DNA of 64,000 bases from Pantoea agglomerans NBRC 102470 (GCF_001598475.1 NZ_BCZA01000005.1:1-64000); one strand, 5' to 3'. Counted from the stretch's first letter, positions 40,399 through 49,343 are shown. Program-made: numbers and translations. Notes: generated by a model not told the origin, from the letters alone.

Positions 40399-41400
40399 TT
40401 TACTGCTGGTACGGCGCTGCAGCTGATCGCGCAGATTGGGTGGTGTGCCCTTAATCGTCAGGGTGTCCGTTGCCGGATCCCAGAAAATGCGTTCGCCCAG
40501 CAACATCGCATCGAAGTTCAGGGTCAGTCCCCCGCCGCTTCCGGCAAACTTCGTCAGCTGGCGCAGGGTACTGCGATCCGCCGGAAAGCTCTCTTCCAGT
40601 TCATACCCCTGCTCCTGGGTAAAGGCCTGGAACGTTTTTTCACCCAGTGGTGGCAGTTCGCTCGACAACTCTTCCAGCGCAATCTCCTCGCCCGCCTGCA
40701 GCTGCTCGTTGCAGTAGCTGTAGACCTGCTGGCGATAGTTCTGCCGCTCCTGCTTATCCAGTTCCGATTCGTTGCAGTAGTCATCTACCGCCTGCAACAG
40801 ACCGCGGTTCTGCGCCTTGGTGTCTAATCCCACTTCGGCACCCAGGAAATCCATAAAGAAGTCAGCCACTTTACGTCCGACGCGGCCACGCAGGAAAGTC
40901 AGATAACGGGTCGATTCCGGGTTAGTTTCCCACTCGGTTAAATCGATGCGTGCCACGATGTCGGCATGATTGATGTCAAGATAGTGGGTGCTGCTGATAT
41001 CCATCTGCTCGTTGACGCGCATGCTGGACTGGCTGTTCAGCACCGCAATCAGCAGGTATTCCACCGCCAGATAGCGGTAGTGAATAAACAGCACCACGCC
41101 GCCTTCAGCGAAGGGGTATTTTGCAAGCTCATCGCGCAGACGACCGGTCGCGGCACGGCTAAAAGCGAGAAAATCATCGTTGCCCTTACGACAATTACGC
41201 AGCGCTTCTGCCAGTTCACTCTCTGCATTGAACAGGCCATAGGCTTTGCTTTTTGCGCTATAAACCCGGTGTAACTCCTCCACCATCGCGTTGACCGTGT
41301 TGGTGGCAGGCAGCAGCGAATCGCGCAGCGCCAGTTCAAGCTGGTTTTCATCGCGTTTGATTAACTGATGCAGGGCAATCTGGTCGATATCCAGACTCAT
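40396..41400 (-). CDS. yejK: Nucleoid-associated protein YejK (NdpA)
   Basis: Nucleoid-associated DNA-binding protein of 334 residues (E. coli 335). The N-terminus [20 protein letters not shown] and the middle segment [20 protein letters not shown] are characteristic of the 37-kDa nucleoid protein family. ATG 41400 is preceded by AAGGAG, which fixes the start. It is divergent from yejL. Confidence 0.95.
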   Translation of the reverse strand: MSLDIDQIALHQLIKRDENQLELALRDSLLPATNTVNAMVEELHRVYSAKSKAYGLFNAESELAEALRNCRKGNDDFLAFSRAATGRLRDELAKYPFAEGGVVLFIHYRYLAVEYLLIAVLNSQSSMRVNEQMDISSTHYLDINHADIVARIDLTEWETNPESTRYLTFLRGRVGRKVADFFMDFLGAEVGLDTKAQNRGLLQAVDDYCNESELDKQERQNYRQQVYSYCNEQLQAGEEIALEELSSELPPLGEKTFQAFTQEQGYELEESFPADRSTLRQLTKFAGSGGGLTLNFDAMLLGERIFWDPATDTLTIKGTPPNLRDQLQRRTSSK

Positions 41401-41558
41401 GGTAGACTCTCCTTTTAGCACAGGCGCGTATTCAAACACCGCCAGCATCGGCTTTCAACTCCATGCGTATAGCGAACGCGCTGCTTTCGATAAAATTGCG
41501 GTAAAAAGTGCGCTGTTCCGGTAATATATCGCCTTTTGAAATGAGCTTAGACGACGAT

Positions 41559-41786
41559 ATGGCACAATCATCCCGTTACAGTGACGAACGCGTGGAACAA
41601 CTCCTCGCGGAAATGGCCCAAATCCTGCACAAGGACAAGGCCCCCACCGATCTCTCCCTGATGGTTCTGGGAAATATGGTGACCAACTTAATTAACAGCG
41701 ATGTCGCTCCGGCGCAACGTCGTTCACTGGCACGATCTTTCGCCGATGCCCTTCAGGCGTCTGTGCGTGACGATAACGCCCATTAA
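41559..41786 (+). CDS. yejL: UPF0352 protein YejL
   Basis: Small helical protein of 75 residues, exactly the E. coli length: [20 protein letters not shown] at the start and [20 protein letters not shown] at the end. Function unknown. It is 22 nt upstream of yejM in the same direction, probably one transcript. Confidence 0.92.
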   Translation: MAQSSRYSDERVEQLLAEMAQILHKDKAPTDLSLMVLGNMVTNLINSDVAPAQRRSLARSFADALQASVRDDNAH

Positions 41787-41808
41787 TTGGCTGATTTGAC
41801 TTCATAAT

Positions 41809-43563
41809 ATGGTAACCAACCGGCAGCGCTACCGCGAAAAAGTTTCCCAGATGATCAGTTGGGGTCACTGGTTTGCTCTGTTTAACATCTTATTCGCGCT
41901 GATTTTAGGCAGTCGCTACCTGTTGGTCGCCGACTGGCCTTCTTCGCTGGCGGGGCGCATCTACGCCTATACCAGCTGGGTTGGCCACTTCAGTTTTGTT
42001 GTTTTTGCCGCCTATCTGCTGATTATCTTCCCGCTGACCTTTGTGGTGATGTCGCAACGGCTGATGCGGGTGTTGTCCGCGGTGGTCGCTACCGCCGGGC
42101 TGACGCTGGTGATGGTCGACAGTGCGGTGTTCAGCCGCTTCCACCTGCACCTGAATCCGGTGGTGTGGGAGCTGGTCATTAACCCTGATCAGAGCGAGAT
42201 GGCGCGCGACTGGCAGCTGATGTTTATCAGCGTGCCGCTGATTTTCCTGGTTGAGATGCTGTTTGCGACCTGGAGCTGGCAGAAGCTTCGCAGCCTGAAT
42301 CGCCGTTCGTTTGGTAAGCCTGTCGCCGCCCTGTTTATCAGCGCCTTCTTTGCCAGCCACCTGATGTATATCTGGGCCGATGCGAATTTCTATCGTCCGA
42401 TTACGATGCAGCGTGCCAACCTGCCGCTCTCCTACCCGATGACTGCCCGCCGCTTCCTTGAGCGTCATGGTCTGCTGGATGCCCAGGAGTATCAGCGTCG
42501 GCTGATTCAGCAGGGCGACCCGGAAGCAGTGGCGGTGGAATATCCGCTGAGCGAGATTACTTTCCGTGATGCCGGCACACGCAACAACCTGCTGGTTCTG
42601 ACGGTCGATGGTCTGAACAACGCCACGCTGGCCAAAGCGCTGCCGGAGCTTAATCAGTTCGCCAGCGAGAACGTGCGTTTTACCCAGCACTACAGCGCGG
42701 GTGATACGCCGGAGAAAGGGTTGTTTGGCCTGTTCTATGGGATCTCATCCAGCTACATGAACGGTATTCTGGCATCCCGAACGCCGTCGGCGCTGCTGGG
42801 CGCGCTTAGCACCCAGGGTTACCAGTTTGGCCTCTTCTCCTCAGAAGGCTTTAATCCACCGCTCTACCGACAGGCGTTGCTGACTGATTATTCACTGCCT
42901 GCAACGACCAGCCAGCCCAACGCCAGTACTGTGGCGCAATGGCAGAACTGGCTGGAGAAACAGAACGGTTCACAGGCGCCGTGGTTCTCATGGATTGCCC
43001 TGAACGGCCCGGACGTCACCGGCGACAGTGCAAAAGCGCGTCAGCGCAGCTATCTGCGCCAGGCTCCTGCCGTTGATGAGCAGATCCACGCGGTGCTCAG
43101 CAGCCTGCAGGCGCGTGATTTACTGAAGAACACGGTGGTGGTGATTACGGCGCAGCGTGGACTGGCACTGGATGGCAATCCTGACAGCGCCGGAAACCGC
43201 CAGACGCTGCAGGTGCCGTTAGTGATTCACTGGCCTGATACGCCCGCACAGACCGTTGATCGCCTTTCTGATCATCAGGATGTGATGTCGACGCTGATGC
43301 AGCGACTGCTGCATGTGCGGACCAATCCAGTGAACTACTCTCAGGGTGAAGATCTGTTTGCTGCGCGCCGTCGCCATGACTGGGTCGTCAGCAGCGAAGA
43401 GAATAAGCTGGTGATTACCACGCCGCAGGTGACGCTGGTACTCAACAATAACGGCAGCTATCGCGCTTATGATGCGCAGGGCAACGCCCTGAAAGATCAC
43501 AAGCCAGAACTGGCGCTGCTGTTGCAGGTATTAACTGAAGAGAAGCGGTTTATCGCTAACTGA
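41809..43563 (+). CDS. yejM: Cardiolipin/LPS-sensing inner-membrane protein YejM (PbgA/LapC)
   Basis: Essential regulator of lipopolysaccharide synthesis that senses periplasmic LPS and restrains LapB/FtsH degradation of LpxC. The 584-residue protein has five N-terminal transmembrane helices (about residues 20-190), a basic linker, and a periplasmic sulfatase-like alkaline-phosphatase-fold domain (NNLLVLTVDGLNNATLAKAL at about 255). The catalytic metal ligands of true sulfatases are not all kept, as usual for this protein. Length matches E. coli (586). Confidence 0.95.
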   Translation: MVTNRQRYREKVSQMISWGHWFALFNILFALILGSRYLLVADWPSSLAGRIYAYTSWVGHFSFVVFAAYLLIIFPLTFVVMSQRLMRVLSAVVATAGLTLVMVDSAVFSRFHLHLNPVVWELVINPDQSEMARDWQLMFISVPLIFLVEMLFATWSWQKLRSLNRRSFGKPVAALFISAFFASHLMYIWADANFYRPITMQRANLPLSYPMTARRFLERHGLLDAQEYQRRLIQQGDPEAVAVEYPLSEITFRDAGTRNNLLVLTVDGLNNATLAKALPELNQFASENVRFTQHYSAGDTPEKGLFGLFYGISSSYMNGILASRTPSALLGALSTQGYQFGLFSSEGFNPPLYRQALLTDYSLPATTSQPNASTVAQWQNWLEKQNGSQAPWFSWIALNGPDVTGDSAKARQRSYLRQAPAVDEQIHAVLSSLQARDLLKNTVVVITAQRGLALDGNPDSAGNRQTLQVPLVIHWPDTPAQTVDRLSDHQDVMSTLMQRLLHVRTNPVNYSQGEDLFAARRRHDWVVSSEENKLVITTPQVTLVLNNNGSYRAYDAQGNALKDHKPELALLLQVLTEEKRFIAN

Positions 43564-43636
43564 TTAATAATCAGGCAAATAGCCGGCAGGTATCTTGCAT
43601 TAATGGTGATAACCAGTAGACTAATCCTCCAGTGTT

Positions 43637-43713
43637 CGGCACGTAGCGCAGCCTGGTAGCGCACGGTCATGGGGTGTCCGGGGTCGGAGGTTCAAATCCT
43701 CTCGTGCCGACCA
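43637..43713 (+). tRNA. proL: tRNA-Pro (anticodon GGG)
   Basis: A 77-nt cloverleaf from CGGCACG to CGTGCCGACCA with encoded CCA. The acceptor arms CGGCACG/CGTGCCG pair perfectly, the anticodon loop carries GGG within TCATGGGGTG, and the T arm reads GGAGGTTCAAATCCTCT. The sequence is nearly identical to E. coli proL. The following integrase makes its 3' end the likely island attachment site. Confidence 0.97.
43690..43713 (+). other. Probable attL core in the tRNA-Pro 3' end
   Basis: P4-type integrases usually recombine within the T arm and acceptor of a tRNA, and an integrase gene starts 214 bp downstream. The core is assumed to be the T arm to CCA of tRNA-Pro. No second copy was found to 64,000, so the partner site should lie beyond the window. 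Confidence 0.5.
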
Positions 43714-43769
43714 AATTCTCCCAACGTTTTGTCTGGTGAAGTCCAGAGAGAACCATAAAAAACAGTTTA

Positions 43770-43800
43770 AACAGTAGGTTGTTGAAACCTGCTGTTTTTC
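43770..43800 (+). terminator. Terminator after tRNA-Pro
   Basis: The stem AACAGTAGGTT/AACCTGCTGTT (one G-U) has a 5-nt loop (GTTGA) and is followed by TTTCTG. It lies between the tRNA and the integrase. Confidence 0.8.
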
Positions 43801-43927
43801 TGTTGTCTAGTGAAATCCTGATTGATACAGTGGAATCCACCTGATTTAGGCATACTCATGGGCATACGTTTCTAAGACTGCCTTTTGATATGCCTAAGCC
43901 TTCCGAGGAACAGAATGGAGACTGCTC

Positions 43928-45175
43928 ATGGCAAGACAGACCAAGCCCTTAAACAATACCGAAGTGAAGAACGCCAAAGCTGCTGGACGAGCATTGGTTC
44001 TTTATGACGGGGATGGTCTGGAACTGCAGGTAACTCCCGGAGGCTCAAAACTCTGGCGGTTTCGTTATTACAAACCCTTCACTCGTAAACGGGCTATGAT
44101 CAGCTTTGGTTCATACCCTTCCGTTTCGCTTTCCGAAGCCCGCCAAAATCGTGAATCAGCCCGCGCTCTTCTCAGGAAAGAAGTTGACCCTCAAGAGCAC
44201 AAAAAGGCAGAGCAACTTCGTCAGAAGAGTGTGAGTGAAAGTACGTTTGAAAAAGTTGCTGCTGAGTGGTTTAAAACCAAAGAGGCAGCAGGATTAACAA
44301 CTCACACTCTTAACGATATCTGGCGTTCAATGAGTAAATATGTGTTTCCACATATTGGCTCTATGCCTATTTCCAGCATTACAGCCCAACAGTTCATTGG
44401 ATCCCTTAGCCCAACTCATGCGGCAGGCAGACTCGAAACTGTTAAAAGGTTGAGTCAGCGTATTAATGAGGTTATGGATTACGCTTTGAACTCTGGCTTA
44501 GTGACTTCAAACCCAGCGGCAAAAATCGGTAAGACGTTCCATAAACCAAAAGTAAAACACCGCCCCGCCCTCTTACCTGAACAGCTACCTCTGCTTATGA
44601 AGAAGCTCGCATTTGCGAGTATTGGCAGACAGACGCGCTGTCTTATCGAATGGCAGCTCCTTACAATGACACGACCGGCAGAAGCGGCGATGACACGCTG
44701 GGATGAGATCAACTTCGAGACAAAGGAATGGTGCATCCCTGCCGGTCGCATGAAAATGAAACGCATGCATATTGTTCCGCTATCTGAGCAAGCTCTTGCT
44801 GTGCTAGAAGTTATGAAGCCAATCAGCCAGCACAGACCACACGTTTTTCCCGGTTACCGCAATCCACTAGAACCAATGAACAGTCAGACAGCAAACATGG
44901 CGTTGAAGCGCATGGGCTTCAAAGATGTCCTTGTTGCGCACGGTATGAGATCCATAGCTTCAACAGTTCTTAACGAGAAAGGGTTTCAACCTGACGTCAT
45001 TGAAGCAGCACTGGCTCACATTGATACTAATGAGGTCAGGAGAGCTTACAACCGTTCTCAGTATTTGGAACAACGAAGGGAGATGATGGTGTGGTGGGGC
45101 AAACATATCCAACTGACTTCATTAGGTACAATGGCAATGTCAACCTTAGCAGAGTTGACAAAAGATCTCGCATAA
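43928..45175 (+). CDS. P4-type tyrosine integrase
   Basis: Site-specific recombinase of 415 residues that would integrate and excise the island at tRNA-Pro. The N-terminus (KPLNNTEVKNAKAAGRALVL and DGDGLELQVTPGGSKLWRFR) is the DUF4102 arm-binding domain of P4/CP4-57-like integrases. The catalytic domain shows Arg in MTRPAEAAM, the HxxR box in AHGMRSIAST, the second His in AHIDTNEVRRAYNRSQY and the nucleophile Tyr there. It looks intact. The candidate retron RNA begins 4 nt after its stop. Confidence 0.95.
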   Translation: MARQTKPLNNTEVKNAKAAGRALVLYDGDGLELQVTPGGSKLWRFRYYKPFTRKRAMISFGSYPSVSLSEARQNRESARALLRKEVDPQEHKKAEQLRQKSVSESTFEKVAAEWFKTKEAAGLTTHTLNDIWRSMSKYVFPHIGSMPISSITAQQFIGSLSPTHAAGRLETVKRLSQRINEVMDYALNSGLVTSNPAAKIGKTFHKPKVKHRPALLPEQLPLLMKKLAFASIGRQTRCLIEWQLLTMTRPAEAAMTRWDEINFETKEWCIPAGRMKMKRMHIVPLSEQALAVLEVMKPISQHRPHVFPGYRNPLEPMNSQTANMALKRMGFKDVLVAHGMRSIASTVLNEKGFQPDVIEAALAHIDTNEVRRAYNRSQYLEQRREMMVWWGKHIQLTSLGTMAMSTLAELTKDLA

Positions 45176-45183
45176 ACTAGATT
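45155..45183 (+). promoter_or_regulatory. Candidate sigma-70 promoter at the end of the integrase gene
   Basis: TTGACA (45155-45160), a 17-bp spacer and TAGATT (45178-45183, 4 of 6 to TATAAT). It points into the retron-like module. Its expected start site (~45190) falls just after the arm I propose as a1 of the retron RNA, so either the start site or the a1 choice needs correction. Confidence 0.5.
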
Positions 45184-45371
45184 GTAGTTATGCTGTCTGA
45201 CTAGAGGGTATTCCCCAGTCACAATAGACGGCCTCTACAGGCATTTAGGTACGTTACTCGCCCCTTTTAGGAGTTTAAAAACTTCTTTAGGGGCTTTGTA
45301 ATTTTTAGTACCTATAGTTTTTCTGAACCTTCCGCACCTCCTCGTAACCTCATAATTTTCTATTACAATCT
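45179..45371 (+). ncRNA. Candidate retron msr-msd RNA
   Basis: A gene-free, strongly structured stretch between integrase and reverse transcriptase. Outer arms AGATTGTAGT (45179-45188) and ATTACAATCT (45362-45371) can pair over 10 bp with one G-U, like a1/a2. Inside are an msr-like hairpin (TGACT/AGTCA around GGG-TATT-CCC, 45199-45221; alternatively TAGAGG/CCTCTA, 45203-45237) and a long msd-like imperfect stem closed by TAGGTAC/GTACCTA (about 45246-45314) with GCCCC/GGGGC and AGGAGTTT/AAACTTCT further in. The ~193-nt length suits known retron RNAs. The fold was found by eye; the branching G is not assigned. Confidence 0.6.
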
Positions 45372-45450
45372 TTTCAACCATTAAAAAAAACTGTACTTAT
45401 CCTTTTAGGAAGGTATCATCTTCTTTAAAACTCTTAAATCAGAATTAACC

Positions 45451-46398
45451 ATGGATAAATATTATTTAGAGCACACATTTAATGCGTATTGTGATGGTAA
45501 GATTGATTTCAATGATTTTCTTAATATTGAATTAAAAACAAATATAGAAGAAATCAAAGTTGAAAAACGTGAAGTCGTAAAATGCAGTGAAAAACTAAAA
45601 AGAATCCATTCTTTTTTCAATCAATTTATATTTGATAATTTAGAAATACAAGAAGACTGTGTCTTTTCATATCGAAAAAATGTTAATGTTCTTGACTGCA
45701 TTGCCCCTCACTCCAAAAATAAATTTATTTTCAAAACTGACATACATTCTTTCTTTCATTCCATTTCAAAAAAAACAATACACAACTGTATTTTCACTCA
45801 AATTGACAACCAACCATTATCCGACATAGAATCCTATTTAGACCGAATTTGTAATTTAGTAACTTATAAAGATAGATTGCCTCAAGGCTTTTCAACTTCA
45901 CCTGTATTGAGCAATGCTGTTTTTAATAATTTCGATATAAAAATAAAAAAGCATTGTAATAGAAATAATATGATCTATTCAAGATATGCTGATGACTTAC
46001 TAATTTCATCAAACAATTATCTTGATAAGGAGGAATGTATACATGATATCGATAACATTCTTAATTCTTGCTTTGAACAAAAATTCAAGATAAATACCTT
46101 GAAGACAAAGTTAATAAAAAAAGGCAAAAACATGGAAGTTATGGGAGTTCAGATCCATCCTGATGGCTCTCTTTCTATAGGTAAAAGATTAAAAAATGAA
46201 ATTGAAACCAAACTATATCTTTTTTTAAAAAACCAAAATGATTTTGTTTCATATTCAAGCCTTGATAAAAATCATGCTATTGCCAGGCTTTCCGGTCAAC
46301 TAAACTATATAAATACTATCGATCCTAAATATATCGATAAACTAAAATATAAATATGGTAATTCTTTAGTGGACCTTTTTTTTAGGAAGGCAATCTAA
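45451..46398 (+). CDS. Retron-type reverse transcriptase
   Basis: RNA-directed DNA polymerase of 315 residues. RT motifs in order: KFIFKTDIHSFFHSI (motif A, catalytic Asp, about 92-106), LPQGFSTSPVLSNAVF (motif B, about 143-158), YSRYADDLLISSN (motif C with the YxDD box, about 177-189) and VMGVQIHPDGSLSIGKRLKN, the counterpart of the retron VTG region. It should reverse-transcribe the upstream RNA into msDNA. The effector gene follows after 1 nt, so they are coupled. The sequence is far more AT-rich than the chromosome. No strong RBS is visible upstream of ATG 45451; no other start is in frame. Confidence 0.9.
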   Translation: MDKYYLEHTFNAYCDGKIDFNDFLNIELKTNIEEIKVEKREVVKCSEKLKRIHSFFNQFIFDNLEIQEDCVFSYRKNVNVLDCIAPHSKNKFIFKTDIHSFFHSISKKTIHNCIFTQIDNQPLSDIESYLDRICNLVTYKDRLPQGFSTSPVLSNAVFNNFDIKIKKHCNRNNMIYSRYADDLLISSNNYLDKEECIHDIDNILNSCFEQKFKINTLKTKLIKKGKNMEVMGVQIHPDGSLSIGKRLKNEIETKLYLFLKNQNDFVSYSSLDKNHAIARLSGQLNYINTIDPKYIDKLKYKYGNSLVDLFFRKAI

Positions 46399-46399
46399 A

Positions 46400-47722
46400 A
46401 TGAACCTAAACATTAAAATCGAAAACATACAGCACATTGTTTCTATGGAAGTAAAAATTGATCTTCATAATTATAACATGGCTTGTATAGTGAGTAAAAA
46501 TGGGGTAGGTAAAACAACGCTTTTAAAAGCTTTTTCTATGCTCTATAGACCTTCAATAATTAAACAAACTTGCCCGACGGGAATAATATCTGAAGATAGC
46601 AAAATAGAGATATCAATTGACGATAGTATTTATAAATTCTTTTACTCTCCTGTTATTGATTATCTTGAATCAAAAGGGTTTGTAAGAACTAATAAAACAT
46701 ACAGTCTTGAGCTGGCAACTCCATTTGGAGATAGGTTTCAGAAATTCTCAAAACTAAGCGGCCTAGATGATCAGCTAAGAACGAATGTTTTGATAAAAAA
46801 TTATCAAACCGCAAATGAAATGAGTGATTTTTTGAATTCGATTTATGAAAATACGAAATTCAAAGAGCTAAAAACAACTATGATCGACGGAGTTGATTAT
46901 TACTTTCTTATTGCAAAAAATGGACGTTATATAAGGGAAGATCATTTTAGCACAGGTGAATACTTCATAATTAATCTGTACCGCCATTTAAGCTCGACAA
47001 AAGACATATTAATAATTGATGAAATAGACACCTCTCTGGATGCAGCTGCACAAGTTCGATTAATTACGCACATCAGAGAAATGTGTAAAAAAAGCAATAA
47101 GAAAATAATTTTTACATCGCACTCACTCGCTTTACTAAGAACATTGCAAGAAGATCATGAATTACTTTTATTCCTCGAAAATGAGGAAGGATTTGTTAAG
47201 GCAACACCATGCTCATATAATTACGTCAAAAGTTCCATGTATGGCTTTGTTGGTTATGATAGATATATTCTAACTGAAGACATTGTCCTTGAAAAATATC
47301 TTATTAGGATTCTTTCTACAATTAAAAGCAAAAACTCGTACAAGGTTATATTCATAGGCGGTTGCCAGGGAGTAATTTCTCTAATGGATAGAAATAAGCA
47401 TCAACAATTCCTCTCAAACCCAAAAAATGTCATTTCCATACTTGACGGGGATGTTAAAAAGGAAATATTAGGTGAAAAGACAAACATCCCTAATATATAC
47501 TTCATTCCTTTCGACAGTATTGAAAAAGAACTATTTAAGAAATACAGAGATAGAACAAGATATAAATTGCCTAAAGTTGGTTATCGAAATTCGGGTGCCA
47601 AACATATTTTCGAAAAATTATCGGACAAATTATCTTTTGATAAAATAATTGGGATTGTTGAAAAAGGTCACAGACAAGAAATTGATTCTTTAAAAAAAAT
47701 CCTGATAGAATTCATGAGATAA
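46400..47722 (+). CDS. Retron effector: OLD-like ATPase with TOPRIM-like C-terminus
   Basis: A 440-residue ABC/SMC-type ATPase. Walker A is SKNGVGKTTLLKAF (about 34-47), Walker B DILIIDEIDTSLDAAAQ (about 200-216), and the H-loop is IIFTSHSLALLRT. The C-terminal third has TEDIVLEKYL (acidic motif), a Gly turn (IFIGGCQGV) and ISILDGDV, the layout of the TOPRIM nuclease of OLD-family proteins. RT plus OLD-like effector is the composition of the Eco8-type retron; in that system the msDNA-RT complex holds the effector inactive until phage attack. Assignment to that subtype is inference. Confidence 0.8.
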   Translation: MNLNIKIENIQHIVSMEVKIDLHNYNMACIVSKNGVGKTTLLKAFSMLYRPSIIKQTCPTGIISEDSKIEISIDDSIYKFFYSPVIDYLESKGFVRTNKTYSLELATPFGDRFQKFSKLSGLDDQLRTNVLIKNYQTANEMSDFLNSIYENTKFKELKTTMIDGVDYYFLIAKNGRYIREDHFSTGEYFIINLYRHLSSTKDILIIDEIDTSLDAAAQVRLITHIREMCKKSNKKIIFTSHSLALLRTLQEDHELLLFLENEEGFVKATPCSYNYVKSSMYGFVGYDRYILTEDIVLEKYLIRILSTIKSKNSYKVIFIGGCQGVISLMDRNKHQQFLSNPKNVISILDGDVKKEILGEKTNIPNIYFIPFDSIEKELFKKYRDRTRYKLPKVGYRNSGAKHIFEKLSDKLSFDKIIGIVEKGHRQEIDSLKKILIEFMR

Positions 47723-47825
47723 AGCGTTTCGAAATTATACGCGAGGAGATTTAACTTCTTCAGTTGGAAATTTAAATAACCAAAAATCAGCCTGTTACAT
47801 ATAACATTTATCGAAGGAATAAACA

Positions 47826-48422
47826 ATGGATTATACATTTAACATCGTTGAAAATACCGATAAAAAAAATCAAAAAAGTTACCAAGTTTTTGATTCCTTT
47901 AATACGTTTCTTGGTTCCTTCAAAGAAATTAGTTTAGCATACGATTTGATAAAAAGTTACTTAAAATATTTTGGAAGTGTTTATTCAGATTCTTATGGTA
48001 ACGTAGAAAAGCGATTAAAGGAAGTCGAGTATCATAAAAAAAACTTGGAAGGAATAAATTTAAACACTTTCATTATTATTGATGAAGTTACAAATTCTTT
48101 ATTATCTGCAAGAAAAAACAACAATAAAGAAAACTCACCCTCAGAAAATAAAGCTGTTTTTTCTACCTCGTCAATTTCATTGAACGATCATTTTAAATAC
48201 GTTTTCGATGAACCAAGCATTAACGAAGTACATAAAGAACTTCTTAGCGAAATTATTAATGACATAGATATTCAAGAAGATTACCCTTCTGAAAGTTTGC
48301 GGAAAAAGCTTTTAAAAACATTCAAAGATGATGAGATCACTAGTTATTTTCCTCTTATATCCAATGTCCCCCCAGAAAATGAATCTACCGAATACAAAAA
48401 AAATCTTAAAAAATCCATTTAA
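47826..48422 (+). CDS. Hypothetical protein, AT-rich, retron-adjacent
   Basis: A 198-residue soluble protein I do not recognise. It starts MDYTFNIVENTDKKNQKSYQ after an AAGGAATAAACA ribosome site, is rich in Lys, Asn and Ser, and has a predicted helical middle and an Asn/Ser-rich linker near residues 97-110. No signal peptide or membrane helix. It is 103 bp downstream of the retron effector and shares its base composition, so it may be a third component or an independent cargo gene. Confidence 0.7.
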   Translation: MDYTFNIVENTDKKNQKSYQVFDSFNTFLGSFKEISLAYDLIKSYLKYFGSVYSDSYGNVEKRLKEVEYHKKNLEGINLNTFIIIDEVTNSLLSARKNNNKENSPSENKAVFSTSSISLNDHFKYVFDEPSINEVHKELLSEIINDIDIQEDYPSESLRKKLLKTFKDDEITSYFPLISNVPPENESTEYKKNLKKSI

Positions 48423-48441
48423 TTTATAATAACTATTGACT

Positions 48442-48479
48442 TCTCCTTTTTATATATTATTAATTTAATAAAAAGGAGA
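48442..48479 (+). promoter_or_regulatory. Perfect 12-bp inverted repeat over the ribosome site of the next gene
   Basis: TCTCCTTTTTAT (48442-48453) and ATAAAAAGGAGA (48468-48479) are exact inverses around a 14-nt AT loop. The right arm contains the AAGGAG Shine-Dalgarno of the GTG-started gene at 48489. As RNA it would hide the ribosome site; as DNA it overlaps a possible promoter (TTGACT 48436-48441, 17 bp, ATTAAT 48459-48464) and could be an operator. Confidence 0.7.
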
Positions 48480-48488
48480 TTTTAAAAA

Positions 48489-49199
48489 GTGTCAGAAAAT
48501 TCACTCAACTCAATACATTCAATTTTTTCGGAAGTGGTCAAGCAATATAGTAACCCCCAGCTTAAAAATGAAAAAGGGCAGAATCTAATATTCAGGGATT
48601 ATGTCTGGAACATAAAAGATCTAGAACATTTAACAAAAAATGGTTTTAATATCAACAGCATTGACAACTTCGGTAAAACACCCATTTTCTATTGTAAAGA
48701 TAAAATTCAATTCCGATTACTTTTACTTTATGGTGCTGACCATCAGCATGTGGACAATCAAGGAAAAAATCTTTTGTTTTATACCAATGAAACTAAAAAT
48801 GTAGAATTGATGTTGAAATTTGACATTAATACAAGTATATCAGATAACAAAAATCGCTCCTTCCTATCTTATGAACTCTTTCATACAACCCCGCATATAT
48901 TTTCAGAACAGCTTGCATCTACTAAAATAAGAGAGGTCGAAGTTTTTCAAATTTACGAGAATACGCACCATTGCCTAAATTTATTAAATAATCATAAAAT
49001 AAAAATTCATATCCCAAAGAAAGTTCACTTGCATTTTGACCCCTTATCAAACCCAGTGCCGTTTGAAAATTTTAGAAGTGGTTTGACAAAAGCAACAATC
49101 CATCAAGATACAAAGTTCACTTTCTATTCTAATGATAGTAATATTTGTACTATATATAGTTTGAAATATTTAGATAGAGCTATCAGCAGCAAGGGCTAA
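48489..49199 (+). CDS. Ankyrin-repeat-like hypothetical protein
   Basis: A 236-residue cytoplasmic protein starting at GTG 48489. Residues ~48-120 show ankyrin-type periodicity: NINSIDNFGKTPIFYCKDKI, then LLLLYGADHQHVDNQGKNLL and later DINTSISDNKNRSFLSYELF. The C-terminal half has no recognised domain. Ankyrin folds mediate protein binding and are common in immunity and conflict proteins; the partner is unknown. A terminator follows directly. The AAGGAG site lies in a perfect inverted repeat. Confidence 0.7.
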   Translation: MSENSLNSIHSIFSEVVKQYSNPQLKNEKGQNLIFRDYVWNIKDLEHLTKNGFNINSIDNFGKTPIFYCKDKIQFRLLLLYGADHQHVDNQGKNLLFYTNETKNVELMLKFDINTSISDNKNRSFLSYELFHTTPHIFSEQLASTKIREVEVFQIYENTHHCLNLLNNHKIKIHIPKKVHLHFDPLSNPVPFENFRSGLTKATIHQDTKFTFYSNDSNICTIYSLKYLDRAISSKG

Positions 49200-49231
49200 C
49201 TCAGCGAAGCTGAGTTGCCTTGCTTTTTCTG
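49198..49231 (+). terminator. Terminator after the ankyrin-like gene
   Basis: The perfect 8-bp stem AACTCAGC/GCTGAGTT with GAA loop (49198-49216) begins in the stop codon and is followed by GCCTTGCTTTTTC. Confidence 0.75.
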
Positions 49232-49268
49232 CCCTTCGGTTGAAAAAGGAAAGTCAAAACCCACATCG

Positions 49269-49296
49269 TTGACATAATTTATTTATCGGTTATAAA
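49269..49296 (+). promoter_or_regulatory. Promoter of the mobilisation genes
   Basis: TTGACA (49269-49274), 16-bp spacer, TATAAA (49291-49296). The expected start (~49303) lies 40 nt before the MobC-like ATG. Just after it, GCATA/TATGC and ATAAG/CTTAT overlapping short inverted repeats (49305-49323) could be an operator or part of an oriT. Confidence 0.65.
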
Positions 49297-49343
49297 TAGA
49301 TCAGGCATAAGGAATATGCTTATATTTAGAATATGGAGCTTCT

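Noticed and set aside
41905..42690. A 261-codon open frame opposite yejM
   Set aside because: Antisense shadow of the transmembrane part of yejM; His/Gln/Arg-rich.
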